Assembly (NCBI GenBank): GCA_903831635.1 | Contig: CAIKYN010000378.1 | Coordinates: 1-30,166, forward strand | From: an uncultured Spartobacteria bacterium | GTDB lineage: Bacteria > Verrucomicrobiota > Verrucomicrobiia > Chthoniobacterales > UBA6821 | Direction of reading: 5' to 3' | DNA: 30,166 bases | Part shown: positions 13,862 through 22,279 of the stretch, piece by piece | Position numbering within the stretch: the stretch's first letter is position 1 | How the letters are laid out: every line of letters begins with the position of its first letter | The notes under the pieces: model-generated | What the model saw: the letters and a program-made list of their open reading frames with translations, nothing else | The model's database searches: none | Told to the model about the DNA's origin: nothing | Translations under genes and position numbers: made by a program

Positions 13862-14969
13862 AGGCGATGGCTGCCGCAATAGCGTCACCCATGGCAGAGG
13901 TACCCACCTTCGTCGTTCCCTCGGACCAGATGTCGCCGGTTCGAAGACCGGAGGCAATGACCGTGCGGACGGCCGCGTCGATCGCATCAGCCGCAGCCAC
14001 CTCGTTGAGCGAGTGACGTAGCATCATACCCGCGCTCAGGATCTGGGCGATTGGATTGGCGATTCCCTTGCCGGCAATGTCGGGAGCCGTGCCACCGCTT
14101 GGCTCGTACATGCCGAACCGGCGGGATTCACCCTTGGACTGGCCGAGGCTGGCACTCGGAAGCATGCCGAGCGATCCTGAAATCATGGCCATCTCGTCGC
14201 TTAGGATGTCGCCGAAGAGGTTCTCGGCCAGAACGACGTCAAACTGCTTTGGGTTCTTAATAAGCTGCATCGCGGCGTTATCGACATAGAGATGGGAGAG
14301 CTGGACATCGGGATACTCCTTCGCAATCTCATTCACGGTGCGGCGCCAGAGAATGCCATTCTGGAGCACATTGGCCTTGTCGATGGAGGTGAGCTTTTTC
14401 CCACGGCCACGGGCGGCCTCGAAGGCGACGCGGGCGATCCGCTCGATCTCGCTCTTCTTGTAGACCATGGTGTCGACTGCGATCGGATCGGCTTCGTTCT
14501 CACCCGTGTCTTTCAGGAACTTCGGCTCGCCAAAGTAGAGACCCCCCGTGAGTTCGCGCACACAGAGGACATCGACACCGCCGGCAACCGTATTGGGGTG
14601 GAGCGGTGAGGCATGCACCAACTCGGGTAGGCAGATGCAGGGACGGAGATTGGCGAAAAGTCCGAAATGCTTTCGAAGCGGAAGAAGCGCTCCACGCTCA
14701 GGCTGCTCGTTCGGAGGGAGGTTCTCCCACTTGGGACCACCCACGGAGCCAAAGAGGATCGCATCGCTCTCCTCGCAGACATTCAGAGTCTCGTCGGGAA
14801 GAGCCTTCCCCTTCTGATCAATTCCCGCACCACCCACGGGCATTGCCGTCTCCTGAAGTGTGAACCCGAACTTCTTCTCGACGGCACGCAGGACCTTCGC
14901 GGCCTCTGCCATGACTTCGGGTCCGATGCCGTCTCCGGCCAATACTGCAATGCGGTAGGTGTTGCTCAT
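13860..14969 (-). CDS. leuB: 3-isopropylmalate dehydrogenase
   Basis: This 369-residue enzyme catalyses the NAD-dependent oxidative decarboxylation of 3-isopropylmalate in leucine synthesis. It starts MSNTYRIAVLAGDGIGPEVM. The substrate region is seen (GALLPLRKHFGLFANLRPC), as are RELTGGLYFGEP, the Lys/Tyr region, the metal Asp segment NLFGDILSDEMAMI and GTAPDIAGKGIANP. An in-frame GTG at 14984 would add five residues and has AAGG at a fair distance, but alignment with the family favours the ATG. leuACD are not nearby. The gene lies between trpF and guaB on one strand, so control by the usual leucine cluster is not evident. Confidence 0.96.
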   Translation of the reverse strand: MSNTYRIAVLAGDGIGPEVMAEAAKVLRAVEKKFGFTLQETAMPVGGAGIDQKGKALPDETLNVCEESDAILFGSVGGPKWENLPPNEQPERGALLPLRKHFGLFANLRPCICLPELVHASPLHPNTVAGGVDVLCVRELTGGLYFGEPKFLKDTGENEADPIAVDTMVYKKSEIERIARVAFEAARGRGKKLTSIDKANVLQNGILWRRTVNEIAKEYPDVQLSHLYVDNAAMQLIKNPKQFDVVLAENLFGDILSDEMAMISGSLGMLPSASLGQSKGESRRFGMYEPSGGTAPDIAGKGIANPIAQILSAGMMLRHSLNEVAAADAIDAAVRTVIASGLRTGDIWSEGTTKVGTSAMGDAIAAAIA

Positions 14970-15133
14970 CGGGAAAGAATGCACAGAAACCTTAAAATCT
15001 GGAACTCAGGAAATCAGGAAAGTTTTTGAATAAAGACTTATGGGAAATCATCCCGAGTCCCTTCAGTCATTAACCAATCTTGAATGCTTCAGCTTCATGA
15101 GTTCTTGAGTTCCAAATTAACTCTTATGTCTTC
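14970..15133. promoter_or_regulatory. leuB leader with long inverted repeat
   Basis: GGAACTCAGGAAATCA at 15001-15016 and TGAGTTCTTGAGTTCC at 15098-15113 pair at 14 of 16 positions across an 81-base loop, which holds a smaller GGGA/TCCC stem. The segment precedes leuB on the minus strand. It may be a leader structure or just one of the word-like spacers common in this window. Confidence 0.35.
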
Positions 15134-15799
15134 TTAGGCTGACAACGCCGCGGTGATGAAGGATTGAACTTTTTGCGGATCCTTCACTCCCGGGGAGGAC
15201 TCGACTCCGCTGGCGACATCCGCAGCATGAGGGCGAACGGCCTGCACTGCTTCTGCCACATTTTCGGGAGTGAGACCCCCAGCAAGAATCACGCGCTTCT
15301 CCGGATGATCCTTCACGAATCCGGAAGCAAGATTCCAATCGATGGTGTGACCGCTCCCCCCGTAGGTTCCGGGCACGGCAGCATCAAGCAGAAGAAAGTT
15401 GGTGGCGAAGGAGTCGACCGCCTCAAGGTCAGATTCGGATCGGATACGCAGGGCCTTGATCCATTGAGGAAAGCGGCCCCCCTCCCTAACACAAAACTCA
15501 GGAGTCTCATCGCCATGGAACTGGATGGCGTCGAAACAGCCCATAGCCTGAAGGAGATGCAGGAGCTTTTCGTCGGGGTTCACCACGACGGCCACGAGGG
15601 CGATATCGGGGTAGTCAGCCTTCAGCTTCGAGATCCAGCTCAAGTCGCTATCGGATTGGATCGACCTCGGTGACGCGGGGTAGAAATTAAAACCGAGCGC
15701 TCCAGCTCCCGACTCGATCGTTCGAAGAGCATCCTCGGAGGTCGTGATCCCACAGACTTTTGGCGCGGCAGGGTTATGGTCGAAGAAAGGAATACTCAT
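15134..15799 (-). CDS. trpF: Phosphoribosylanthranilate isomerase
   Basis: This 221-residue TIM-barrel enzyme of tryptophan synthesis isomerises N-(5-phosphoribosyl)anthranilate. Seen are the catalytic Cys16 in KVCGIT, ALGFNFYPASPRSI (phosphate region), AIQFHGDE, the catalytic Asp139 in LLLDA with GTYGGSGHTIDW after it, and the C-terminal LAGGLTPENVAEAV and ASGVESSPGVKD. The length is normal. It starts 4 bases after the stop of the holin-like gene, so the two are probably translated from one message. No other trp gene is in view. Confidence 0.97.
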   Translation of the reverse strand: MSIPFFDHNPAAPKVCGITTSEDALRTIESGAGALGFNFYPASPRSIQSDSDLSWISKLKADYPDIALVAVVVNPDEKLLHLLQAMGCFDAIQFHGDETPEFCVREGGRFPQWIKALRIRSESDLEAVDSFATNFLLLDAAVPGTYGGSGHTIDWNLASGFVKDHPEKRVILAGGLTPENVAEAVQAVRPHAADVASGVESSPGVKDPQKVQSFITAALSA

Positions 15800-15803
15800 T
15801 CTC

Positions 15804-16235
15804 TCAATCTTCGGAGACCACCCTACCCTGCACCTGCTTGATGCTCGGATGGTAAGTCACAGGGTGCACCTTGCCATCGCTGGAACGAAAGAAGCTGCTC
15901 AGGATCCAGTTAATGATTCCGATGATGATTCCGGCAAAAAGGGCATTCCAAAACCCGTCGATATGGAATCCGGGAACCACGGCCGATACGAAGAGAAGTA
16001 AGAGAGCATTGATCACCAAAATGAAGAAGCCCATCGTCACGATAATAAAAGGGAGACTCAGCAGGAGGAGTACGGGGCGGACCAAAGCATTGATGATTCC
16101 TAGAAGTAAAGCCGCCCCAATCAAAGTCTCTGTCGAGTTGTAAGAGATCCCGGGAATGACATGGGAAGCCCCCATGACTGCCAGGGTCGTGATCAACCAA
16201 CGGATGAGGAATTCCTTCATTCTCCTAAGGTACAT
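15804..16235 (-). CDS. Phage-holin-family membrane protein (PF04020-like)
   Basis: This 143-residue protein has four hydrophobic helices: LIRWLITTLAVMGASHVIPG, LIGAALLLGIINALVRPVLL, LPFIIVTMGFFILVINALLL and ALFAGIIIGIINWILSSFF. GIINALVRPVL and the spacing of the helices fit the superfamily IV 4-TMS holin-like family, found in many non-phage chromosomes with no proven role. The C-terminal 25 residues are cytosolic. AGGAGA sits immediately before a second ATG at 16220, so the true start may be either one, with no well-placed ribosome-binding site for either. It is the first gene of a set running into trpF. Confidence 0.88.
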   Translation of the reverse strand: MYLRRMKEFLIRWLITTLAVMGASHVIPGISYNSTETLIGAALLLGIINALVRPVLLLLSLPFIIVTMGFFILVINALLLLFVSAVVPGFHIDGFWNALFAGIIIGIINWILSSFFRSSDGKVHPVTYHPSIKQVQGRVVSED

Positions 16236-16317
16236 CGCAAGATGACGGAATTGGCAGAAAAAATCTGTCGACGCCCCTCAATAACGGCATACTCTTTGCT
16301 TTCAGGGAGTAACATCT

Positions 16318-16653
16318 ATGGCCACAAAAAAGTCCCCATCCAGCATCAAAGCAACGGCTCCTAAAAAGGCAGTTTCGGCAAAAGCCAAGATTGCAGAGAA
16401 ACCGATAGCTGCTGTTCGCAAGAAAAGGGCAGCTGGCAAAAGCACTCCGAAGCTTGCGCCAAAGCTCAACTTGGAGCCCAAGCGCACGACACCCGAACCA
16501 GAGATTTCTCACGAGGCGATCTCCCTGCGAGCTTATTTCATCGCCGAGCGCCGCCACCAGATGGGCTGGGATGGCGATTCCCACACGGATTGGCTGGATG
16601 CGGTTGCTCAACTCAAAGCCGAGGCACTCGAAAAGCCGTTGAAGAAGCGCTGA
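16318..16653 (+). CDS. DUF2934 domain-containing protein with Lys/Ala-rich N-terminus
   Basis: This 111-residue protein has a basic low-complexity half (residues 1-60, rich in Lys, Ala, Pro and Ser, such as KATAPKKAVSAKAKIAEK). The short DUF2934 motif follows: AYFIAERRHQMGWDGDSHTD, then WLDAVAQLKAEAL. Histone H1-like tails with this domain occur in several phyla and suggest nucleic-acid contact, but no function is established. GGGAG precedes the ATG at 16318 by about 9 bases. It converges with the large synthetase gene; the 98 bases between them hold no clear terminator. Confidence 0.8.
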   Translation: MATKKSPSSIKATAPKKAVSAKAKIAEKPIAAVRKKRAAGKSTPKLAPKLNLEPKRTTPEPEISHEAISLRAYFIAERRHQMGWDGDSHTDWLDAVAQLKAEALEKPLKKR

Positions 16654-16751
16654 GGCTGGCCTTGGCGGTTCAACTTTTTGGCCCACCTTTTTTCCCCTCA
16701 GGAATCATCGAGGAGCAAGAGCTGATACGGCAAAGTCTTTGAGGTCCTGGG

Positions 16752-19700
16752 TCAATAGGGCTTGAGTCTCTCAAAAAAAAGCTCAGATCTTGAGGGAAGG
16801 TCTGTTATAGCCGTTTTAGGACGCAGAATGTTTCCTATTTCCCGCGCCACTTCTCTCCGGTGGCTGCGGATGTAACTGAAATGATCTCCTGGCAGACGCC
16901 TGATCACAAGATTTTCAGCCTGAAACGCCTTCCATTGACTCAAGCGTTTCCGAAGAGGGATTTCGTCTTCCGTTGCCAAAATGAAGAGAGTCCCGCTGTA
17001 ACTAGCCGGTTTTCCCTCGGAAAGAATGCGGTAGTAGCGTTTCACATTCTCCGGAAGTTCCCCGGAGGCGTTGCCATCTTGTAGCCTCGACGTGTCGAGC
17101 AACTGGGGATCCAGAAGAATGATTCGATTCAGTGTTTCTCCAATCTTTTCCACCTGTCGGGCCATCTCAAGTGCAATCACGCTTGCGATGCATTCAGCCA
17201 TGAGGTTGTAGGGTCCCTTGGGTTGCACCTTACGAATTTCCACCCAAAAGTTCCGGGCGATTTCGGCAACACTTGATGCAAGACGCTCCGGTCGCAGTGA
17301 AAAATCCTGTTTAAGTCCATAGAGAGGTAAATCCGGTGGCAAATCAGGCAGCATCGCCGCGAAAATCATCAGTTCATTCTCTCCCGCCCATCCTCCCGGT
17401 AAGACAAACAAGGGTGATTCCCCTCCATCAGCTCGCAGGGGCACGACACGCTCCGACCGCTCCCTTGTCACCAGACGCCTCCACCAGGGTGTGGTATGAC
17501 GCTGGGTTAAGAAACCGATCCAATCGTTTCTCGATTCGCTTTCAGGAGCACCATTCCCAAGTTGATCCAACCTTCCATGATCCTCTTTTCGGACCGTGAT
17601 GAATCCTGTAGGCCGGATTTGCACCGCTCGGGACTCACGGGCAAGTTGCTCAATGGTGGGGGATTGAAAGACCCAGCTGAGTGGAATTTCCTGACGAAAG
17701 CACTGACTCATCCGATCGGTGAGCACGACGGCAAGAAGCGAGTGCCCCCCCAGATCGAAGAAGTTGTCTCGCGTGCCGACATCTACCCGCTGCAGGATGT
17801 CCTGCCAGATCCCAACCAAAGCTGCTTCCAGATCATCGGCCGGTGGTTGGCACAGTCGACCGGACCGCCCCTCGTCACCGCTTCTTGCCTGCAAGGCCCG
17901 CCGGTCGACTTTGCCCGCCTTGGTTTGGGGGAGTTCTTCCAGAAAGATGATCTCCTCCTGCATCATGTAGTCAGGGATTTTATGACGGAGCCGCTCTCGG
18001 CATGCTCTCGGGCTGATCGATTCATCATCCCGCACTGTCACGAAAGCATGCAGAGACTGCTCCCCTCGCGAATTTGATTTCGCAACGACGCAGCAACTCT
18101 TCACCTCAGGCAGTTCCAGCAGCGACGCCTCGACACCCCCCAGTTCAACCCGGAAACCTCGGATCTTCACCTGATGATCCAATCGCCCCAGAAATTCCAG
18201 ATTTCCATCGGAACGACACCGGACCTTGTCACCGGTGCGGTAGAGGCGTGTCCCGTCGCCACGTTGCCACGATGCATGAACGAACTTCTCCGCCGTGAGA
18301 TCCCCACGATGGAGGTAACCGCGCGCGATCCCCCCGCCGGAAAGACAAAGCTCACCCACGGCCCCCAGAGGTACCGGTTCCAGAACCGCATCGAGGACAT
18401 AAGCGGCCACTCCAGGCAAGGGTTTGCCAATCGGCACGGCAGAGTCGTAGGAACGGAGGATGCCATCCTCTGCAAGGTCACACCAGATCGCCGTGACGGT
18501 CGCCTCCGTGGGGCCGTAAGTATTCAAGAGGGGCACATCGATTTTCAACACCTCACGCCACGTCCGGAGAGTGGTCGCAGTTGCGGCCTCTCCCCCGATG
18601 ACAACCATCCGGACCGACGAAGGGAGGCTCAGGGACTCCCGCTCCATGCCACTGGTCAGATGGCTCCAGTAGGCAGTCGGCAAATCAAGCAGCGTCACGG
18701 CATGGGCCTCGCAGGCCTCGAGAAAGCGAGCCGGACTTTGGATCATTTCCTCTGTCCGCAGGACAAGCGTCCCTCCCGCCAGCAGGCAGGGAATTATTTC
18801 CTCCAGACAGGCGTCAAAGCTAAGCGATGAGAATTGCAGGACCCGATCACGGGGTGAAAGTGCAAATCTCTTCCGAACCGCCAGGCAGAAATTCAAGAGC
18901 GCACCATGTTCCACCATAACCCCCTTCGGTTGTCCGGTAGACCCCGAGGTATACATCACATACGCCAGCCCCCGCCCACTTGAGACAGGGAAGGGATTCT
19001 CGAGCGGCTCTTCCGAAGGCAGCGACGGATTGACATCCATCCAGGCTGAGGAAAAGCCCATCGCCTCGAGATCCTTCGCCAAATCGGGAGTTGCCAGTAT
19101 CACCCTCGGTCGAGCATCCCCCAGGATCGAGGCTGTATGGAACTTCGGTGCCGAGGGATCAAGCGTCAGAAAAGCCCCTCCCGACTTCATCACTCCCCAC
19201 AGGGAGATGATCGCTTGAAGTGACCTCTTCAGGTAGATGCCGACGATCTCCTCCGGCCCGATCCCCGCGTCACGCAGGCGCTTTGCAAGCTCATTGGCCT
19301 GTTGATTGAGTTCCGCATAAGTCAGCCGGCTCCCGGCCCATACTACCGCCACGGCATGCGGCGAGCGCCTTACCTGTGCTTCAAAGAGCTCCTGCACCGA
19401 GGATTGCTCACCCTCTTGTCGGGATGACCGGGAGGAACTCTCCGGGAGAGGGAGCAGTCCGCGGCGCTCCTCCTCCGAGAGGAGCGGTACCCGCGCCAAC
19501 GGTTGCGTCGGATTGGTCGCCACGCCCGAGAGGAATGTCGTGAACTGCCTGATCTCGCGTCGAAGGGATCCCTCATCGACATGGCAACGGTCGAAGAGTA
19601 GCAATCCCTCATCCCCATGCTCGGGGAATAAAATCGCCATTCCCTCAGCACCCAGCCTCTCGTGACCGGTAAGTCTTTCCGGCAAGAACATCGCCAGCTT

Positions 19701-21146
19701 TGGTGAGAGTCCAAGCACCGGGAGCTTTCCACAAAGGTCTGGCTCGCGGGCAACAAGATCACGGGAATAAGTGACGTGCTTCCTCAGAAGGGTCAATTCC
19801 TCGCGGATCACTTGCAGCAACGAACTGAAATCCTTGCTCAGATCGACCATGAAGCGAAAAGGAACATGCTCGGAGAAGAGCCCGCGACAAAGGGCCAGCC
19901 TCCTGTCTCCAAGCGACAGAGGGACATCAAAGCACTCCTCCCTTTGTACCCGAGCCAGATAGCCACCGAATGCCGTGAGTAGAAACAGCTGACGGTCCCG
20001 GGTGGTCATGCCCTGTTCCGAAAGCCAGCGATCGACCTCACTCGGGATCGTCCATTGCAAGCGGACCTCCTTCGGTGAGGGGCCGGAGTCCGAGGGAAGT
20101 CCCTCACCCATCGTCAGGGGATTGAGCGAGCGCAACCGGCCTGCCCAAAAAGCTTCATGAATGCATACCCGAGCATTGATCTCCGAGATCATCTCCCGCT
20201 CTGCGCGGCCAAGCTCTGGCAACCGCTCTCCCACTGACAAGCGATGCATCTCTTGAACCTCACGGCAGGAAAGCGGACGGCCTTCCAACGTCGAGAATCC
20301 ACCCAGTCTCAGCGGCAGCGAGGAAGTACCAATGACCAGCCGTTCCCGCTCGATGGCAACCACCGTCCCGGGACTCACCCAAACCGAGGATGAGGCGATC
20401 GTTGCTTCCCTGACACCGAGGATCCCCTCGGTGAAGGCGATCTTGGGAAGGCCCAAAGGATTGCGGAACGGCCCGAAGTCCAGTGCCTTGACCAAGGCAA
20501 GCAACTCTTCCGCACTCTGGTTCCAGTCAAGGATGCAGGCTGCCTCGGGTCTTTGCTCTCTGGGGAAATAGGTTCGTTGCGTGAGATCCTGAGTCACACC
20601 AGCCACCCCGTTCTCGGCCAGTCCCTCCACGAGTTCGGCGAACGTCTCGACAGCGGCATCGAAGCACCGTTGATTCAGGGAGAGCGCCGAATCCTCCGGG
20701 GAGATCCCGAAACTGCGCTGGGCTAGGATCTCTCCACCGTCCACTTGATCGACCATCCGATGCCATGTGATCCCATGCCGGGTTTCCCGGTTCAGAATAG
20801 CCCAGGATGGGGCATGAAGACCGGCATAACGCGGGAGCAAGGCATCGTGATAATTGATCGCCCCGCGTCGGGGCAGCGCGAGGATCTCCGACTTCAGGAT
20901 ATGAACGTTGAAAATACTGAAAAGATAATCAAACGGCTCTTCACGTAGGAAATCGGCGAGTCCCAGGTCAAACTTTCGTTGAGGAAGGTGATGATTTCTG
21001 GCCCATCGTTGCACCGACTCCTCCCGGGTGATCACTCCCATAATCAAATACCCGTGCTTCAGAAGAATCTCCCCGCAACGGACCGCAATAGGCCCCTCAC
21101 CCACCACAAAGCAGCGTTTATATTTGTTCGAATCGCCTCCTGTCAT
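16752..21146 (-). CDS. NRPS-like synthetase: formyltransferase, half condensation, adenylation, carrier, Cys-type thioesterase
   Basis: This 1464-residue protein has five regions. Residues 1-300 are a formyltransferase with catalytic Asn98, His100 (NYHDALLPR) and Asp136 (DGGEIL). Residues 330-560 resemble the C-terminal half of a condensation domain, without HHxxxDG. Residues 580-1090 are an adenylation domain (YTSGSTGQPKGV, NTYGPTEA, YRTGDKVR, Lys1079). Residues 1105-1175 are a carrier domain with Ser1136 in DLGGHSLLA. Residues 1235-1440 are a thioesterase with Cys1319 where Ser is usual (MAECIAS) and His1422. It likely activates one amino acid, perhaps formylates it, and releases it. It is alone: no transporter, partner NRPS or phosphopantetheinyl transferase is near. 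Architecture clear, product unknown. Confidence 0.93.
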   Translation of the reverse strand: MTGGDSNKYKRCFVVGEGPIAVRCGEILLKHGYLIMGVITREESVQRWARNHHLPQRKFDLGLADFLREEPFDYLFSIFNVHILKSEILALPRRGAINYHDALLPRYAGLHAPSWAILNRETRHGITWHRMVDQVDGGEILAQRSFGISPEDSALSLNQRCFDAAVETFAELVEGLAENGVAGVTQDLTQRTYFPREQRPEAACILDWNQSAEELLALVKALDFGPFRNPLGLPKIAFTEGILGVREATIASSSVWVSPGTVVAIERERLVIGTSSLPLRLGGFSTLEGRPLSCREVQEMHRLSVGERLPELGRAEREMISEINARVCIHEAFWAGRLRSLNPLTMGEGLPSDSGPSPKEVRLQWTIPSEVDRWLSEQGMTTRDRQLFLLTAFGGYLARVQREECFDVPLSLGDRRLALCRGLFSEHVPFRFMVDLSKDFSSLLQVIREELTLLRKHVTYSRDLVAREPDLCGKLPVLGLSPKLAMFLPERLTGHERLGAEGMAILFPEHGDEGLLLFDRCHVDEGSLRREIRQFTTFLSGVATNPTQPLARVPLLSEEERRGLLPLPESSSRSSRQEGEQSSVQELFEAQVRRSPHAVAVVWAGSRLTYAELNQQANELAKRLRDAGIGPEEIVGIYLKRSLQAIISLWGVMKSGGAFLTLDPSAPKFHTASILGDARPRVILATPDLAKDLEAMGFSSAWMDVNPSLPSEEPLENPFPVSSGRGLAYVMYTSGSTGQPKGVMVEHGALLNFCLAVRKRFALSPRDRVLQFSSLSFDACLEEIIPCLLAGGTLVLRTEEMIQSPARFLEACEAHAVTLLDLPTAYWSHLTSGMERESLSLPSSVRMVVIGGEAATATTLRTWREVLKIDVPLLNTYGPTEATVTAIWCDLAEDGILRSYDSAVPIGKPLPGVAAYVLDAVLEPVPLGAVGELCLSGGGIARGYLHRGDLTAEKFVHASWQRGDGTRLYRTGDKVRCRSDGNLEFLGRLDHQVKIRGFRVELGGVEASLLELPEVKSCCVVAKSNSRGEQSLHAFVTVRDDESISPRACRERLRHKIPDYMMQEEIIFLEELPQTKAGKVDRRALQARSGDEGRSGRLCQPPADDLEAALVGIWQDILQRVDVGTRDNFFDLGGHSLLAVVLTDRMSQCFRQEIPLSWVFQSPTIEQLARESRAVQIRPTGFITVRKEDHGRLDQLGNGAPESESRNDWIGFLTQRHTTPWWRRLVTRERSERVVPLRADGGESPLFVLPGGWAGENELMIFAAMLPDLPPDLPLYGLKQDFSLRPERLASSVAEIARNFWVEIRKVQPKGPYNLMAECIASVIALEMARQVEKIGETLNRIILLDPQLLDTSRLQDGNASGELPENVKRYYRILSEGKPASYSGTLFILATEDEIPLRKRLSQWKAFQAENLVIRRLPGDHFSYIRSHRREVAREIGNILRPKTAITDLPSRSELFFERLKPY

Positions 21147-21262
21147 CTTTGATCAAAATGCGTGTGTGCAATCTTAGGCAGTCTTAGATTTTTATTCGTT
21201 ATTTTCCCCCATTTTATGTGATGAATCTCATTTAATCAGCTTCATCCCCCTGAGTATTCGAG

Positions 21263-22192
21263 TTATCCCTTAATCCCCGTCGCGAGGATCGTCTGAAAGT
21301 TTGGAGCCTGCTGCTCGCGCGCAACAATGCTCACCTCGAGGTCGCTGAACCCGACCTTCTCAAGCATGGCATGGAGTTCCACTCCGGAGAAACCGAGCCA
21401 GACATGGGCGTAGAGTTCCTTGGCCTGCTCGTAGGTGTGGCTCGCCAAATCGAGAATGAGGATGCGCCCCCCCGGCTTCAGGATGCGGAAGGCACTCTCC
21501 ACTGCACGCTGAGGACGAGACGCATGATGAAGAGCCTGACTGAAGAGCACCACATCGACCGATCCTGAGTCGATTGGAGGCTCTTCGAGATCACCGAGAC
21601 GATATTCCAGATTGGTAAAGCCATTTTCCGTCGCAACGCGGGCGCCGTACTCGACCATCTTGGGAGAATTATCAATCGCGATGACCTGCCTCGCCGTGCG
21701 GGCAAGCAACTGAGAAAGTGTCCCCTCCCCCGCCCCCATGTCGGCGATGATCATGGGAGGCATGAGGCGGAGCAATCCATGGGCGAGCGCCTGCCAGGAG
21801 CGGCCTGGAACGTAGGTTCGACCGAATTTCCCAGCGAGCTTGTCAAAGTAATCCGCGGCACGGTCGCGACGTTTGCTGAGAACGAGCTGGAGCGCTTGGC
21901 GATCGCGCTCTCCCTCGGGGAGCTCCGAGACAGCGGCGGTCACGGCATCCCTCAGCGGGGCGATTGCTGAAACCACGGCGGCATAGTAGATATTCTTACC
22001 GACTCGGCGATCGAGGACGAGCCCCTGACGACGGAGCATCCCCAGACTGGCCGAGATGCGTGATTGCCCCATGCCAAGAGCCTCCTGAAGTTCTGCCACG
22101 GAGAGCTCCTCCTCTAGCAGAAGAGCCAGAAGTCGCAGGCGGGTCGGCTCGGAGAGAGCGCGGAGTGATTGGAGAATTGACGCCACATCCAT
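21263..22192 (-). CDS. ArsR-type regulator fused to SAM-dependent methyltransferase domain, SahR-like
   Basis: This 309-residue protein has an ArsR winged helix-turn-helix at residues 1-85 (LRALSEPTRLRLLALLL, VAELQEALGMGQSRISASLG). A class I methyltransferase domain follows at about residues 110-300, with motif I IADMGAGEG (148-156), AIDNSPKMVEYG, and FSQALHHASRPQRAVESAF, FRILKPGGRILILDL. ArsR-methyltransferase fusions next to methionine-cycle genes are known as SahR, which responds to S-adenosylhomocysteine and represses ahcY, metK and related genes. Here it is divergent from metK-ahcY with 87 bases between, which strongly fits. Cys-type metal sites of ArsR are absent. Whether it senses SAH or SAM, and whether it retains catalysis, cannot be seen. 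Confidence 0.85.
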   Translation of the reverse strand: MDVASILQSLRALSEPTRLRLLALLLEEELSVAELQEALGMGQSRISASLGMLRRQGLVLDRRVGKNIYYAAVVSAIAPLRDAVTAAVSELPEGERDRQALQLVLSKRRDRAADYFDKLAGKFGRTYVPGRSWQALAHGLLRLMPPMIIADMGAGEGTLSQLLARTARQVIAIDNSPKMVEYGARVATENGFTNLEYRLGDLEEPPIDSGSVDVVLFSQALHHASRPQRAVESAFRILKPGGRILILDLASHTYEQAKELYAHVWLGFSGVELHAMLEKVGFSDLEVSIVAREQQAPNFQTILATGIKG

Positions 22193-22205
22193 TTACATAT
22201 ACAAA
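22177..22205 (+). promoter_or_regulatory. Possible metK promoter
   Basis: TTGACG (22177-22182) and TACAAA (22200-22205) are 17 bases apart; TATACA at 22198 is an overlapping -10 candidate. The -10 part lies inside the dyad at 22192-22221, which would let a repressor block it. This is a consensus guess only. Confidence 0.3.
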
Positions 22206-22221
22206 TATCTTCATAAGTAAA
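22192..22221. promoter_or_regulatory. Imperfect 30-bp dyad, candidate operator of the SahR-like regulator
   Basis: The dyad runs from TTTACATAT to ATAAGTAAA. Eleven of fifteen positions of one half match the reverse complement of the other, with TTTAC/GTAAA ends. It starts at the regulator's own start codon and lies in the divergent region before metK, where autoregulation and control of metK-ahcY would be expected. Confidence 0.45.
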
Positions 22222-22242
22222 GCCGACAGCGTTCTGCCGGCT
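22221..22242 (+). promoter_or_regulatory. Hairpin in the metK leader
   Basis: AGCCGACAG and CTGCCGGCT pair over nine positions with one A-C mismatch around CGTT. It ends 37 bases before the metK ATG. No T run follows, so it is not a terminator; it does not resemble a known SAM or SAH riboswitch. Confidence 0.4.
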
Positions 22243-22279
22243 CTACTTGGAACCCAAGAAACTCCAACCCAACGATCCT

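Noticed and set aside
22193..22279. SAM or SAH riboswitch upstream of metK
   Set aside because: The leader is too short and has only one hairpin; no conserved core of the known SAM or SAH aptamers is visible, and protein control by the SahR-like regulator is the better explanation.
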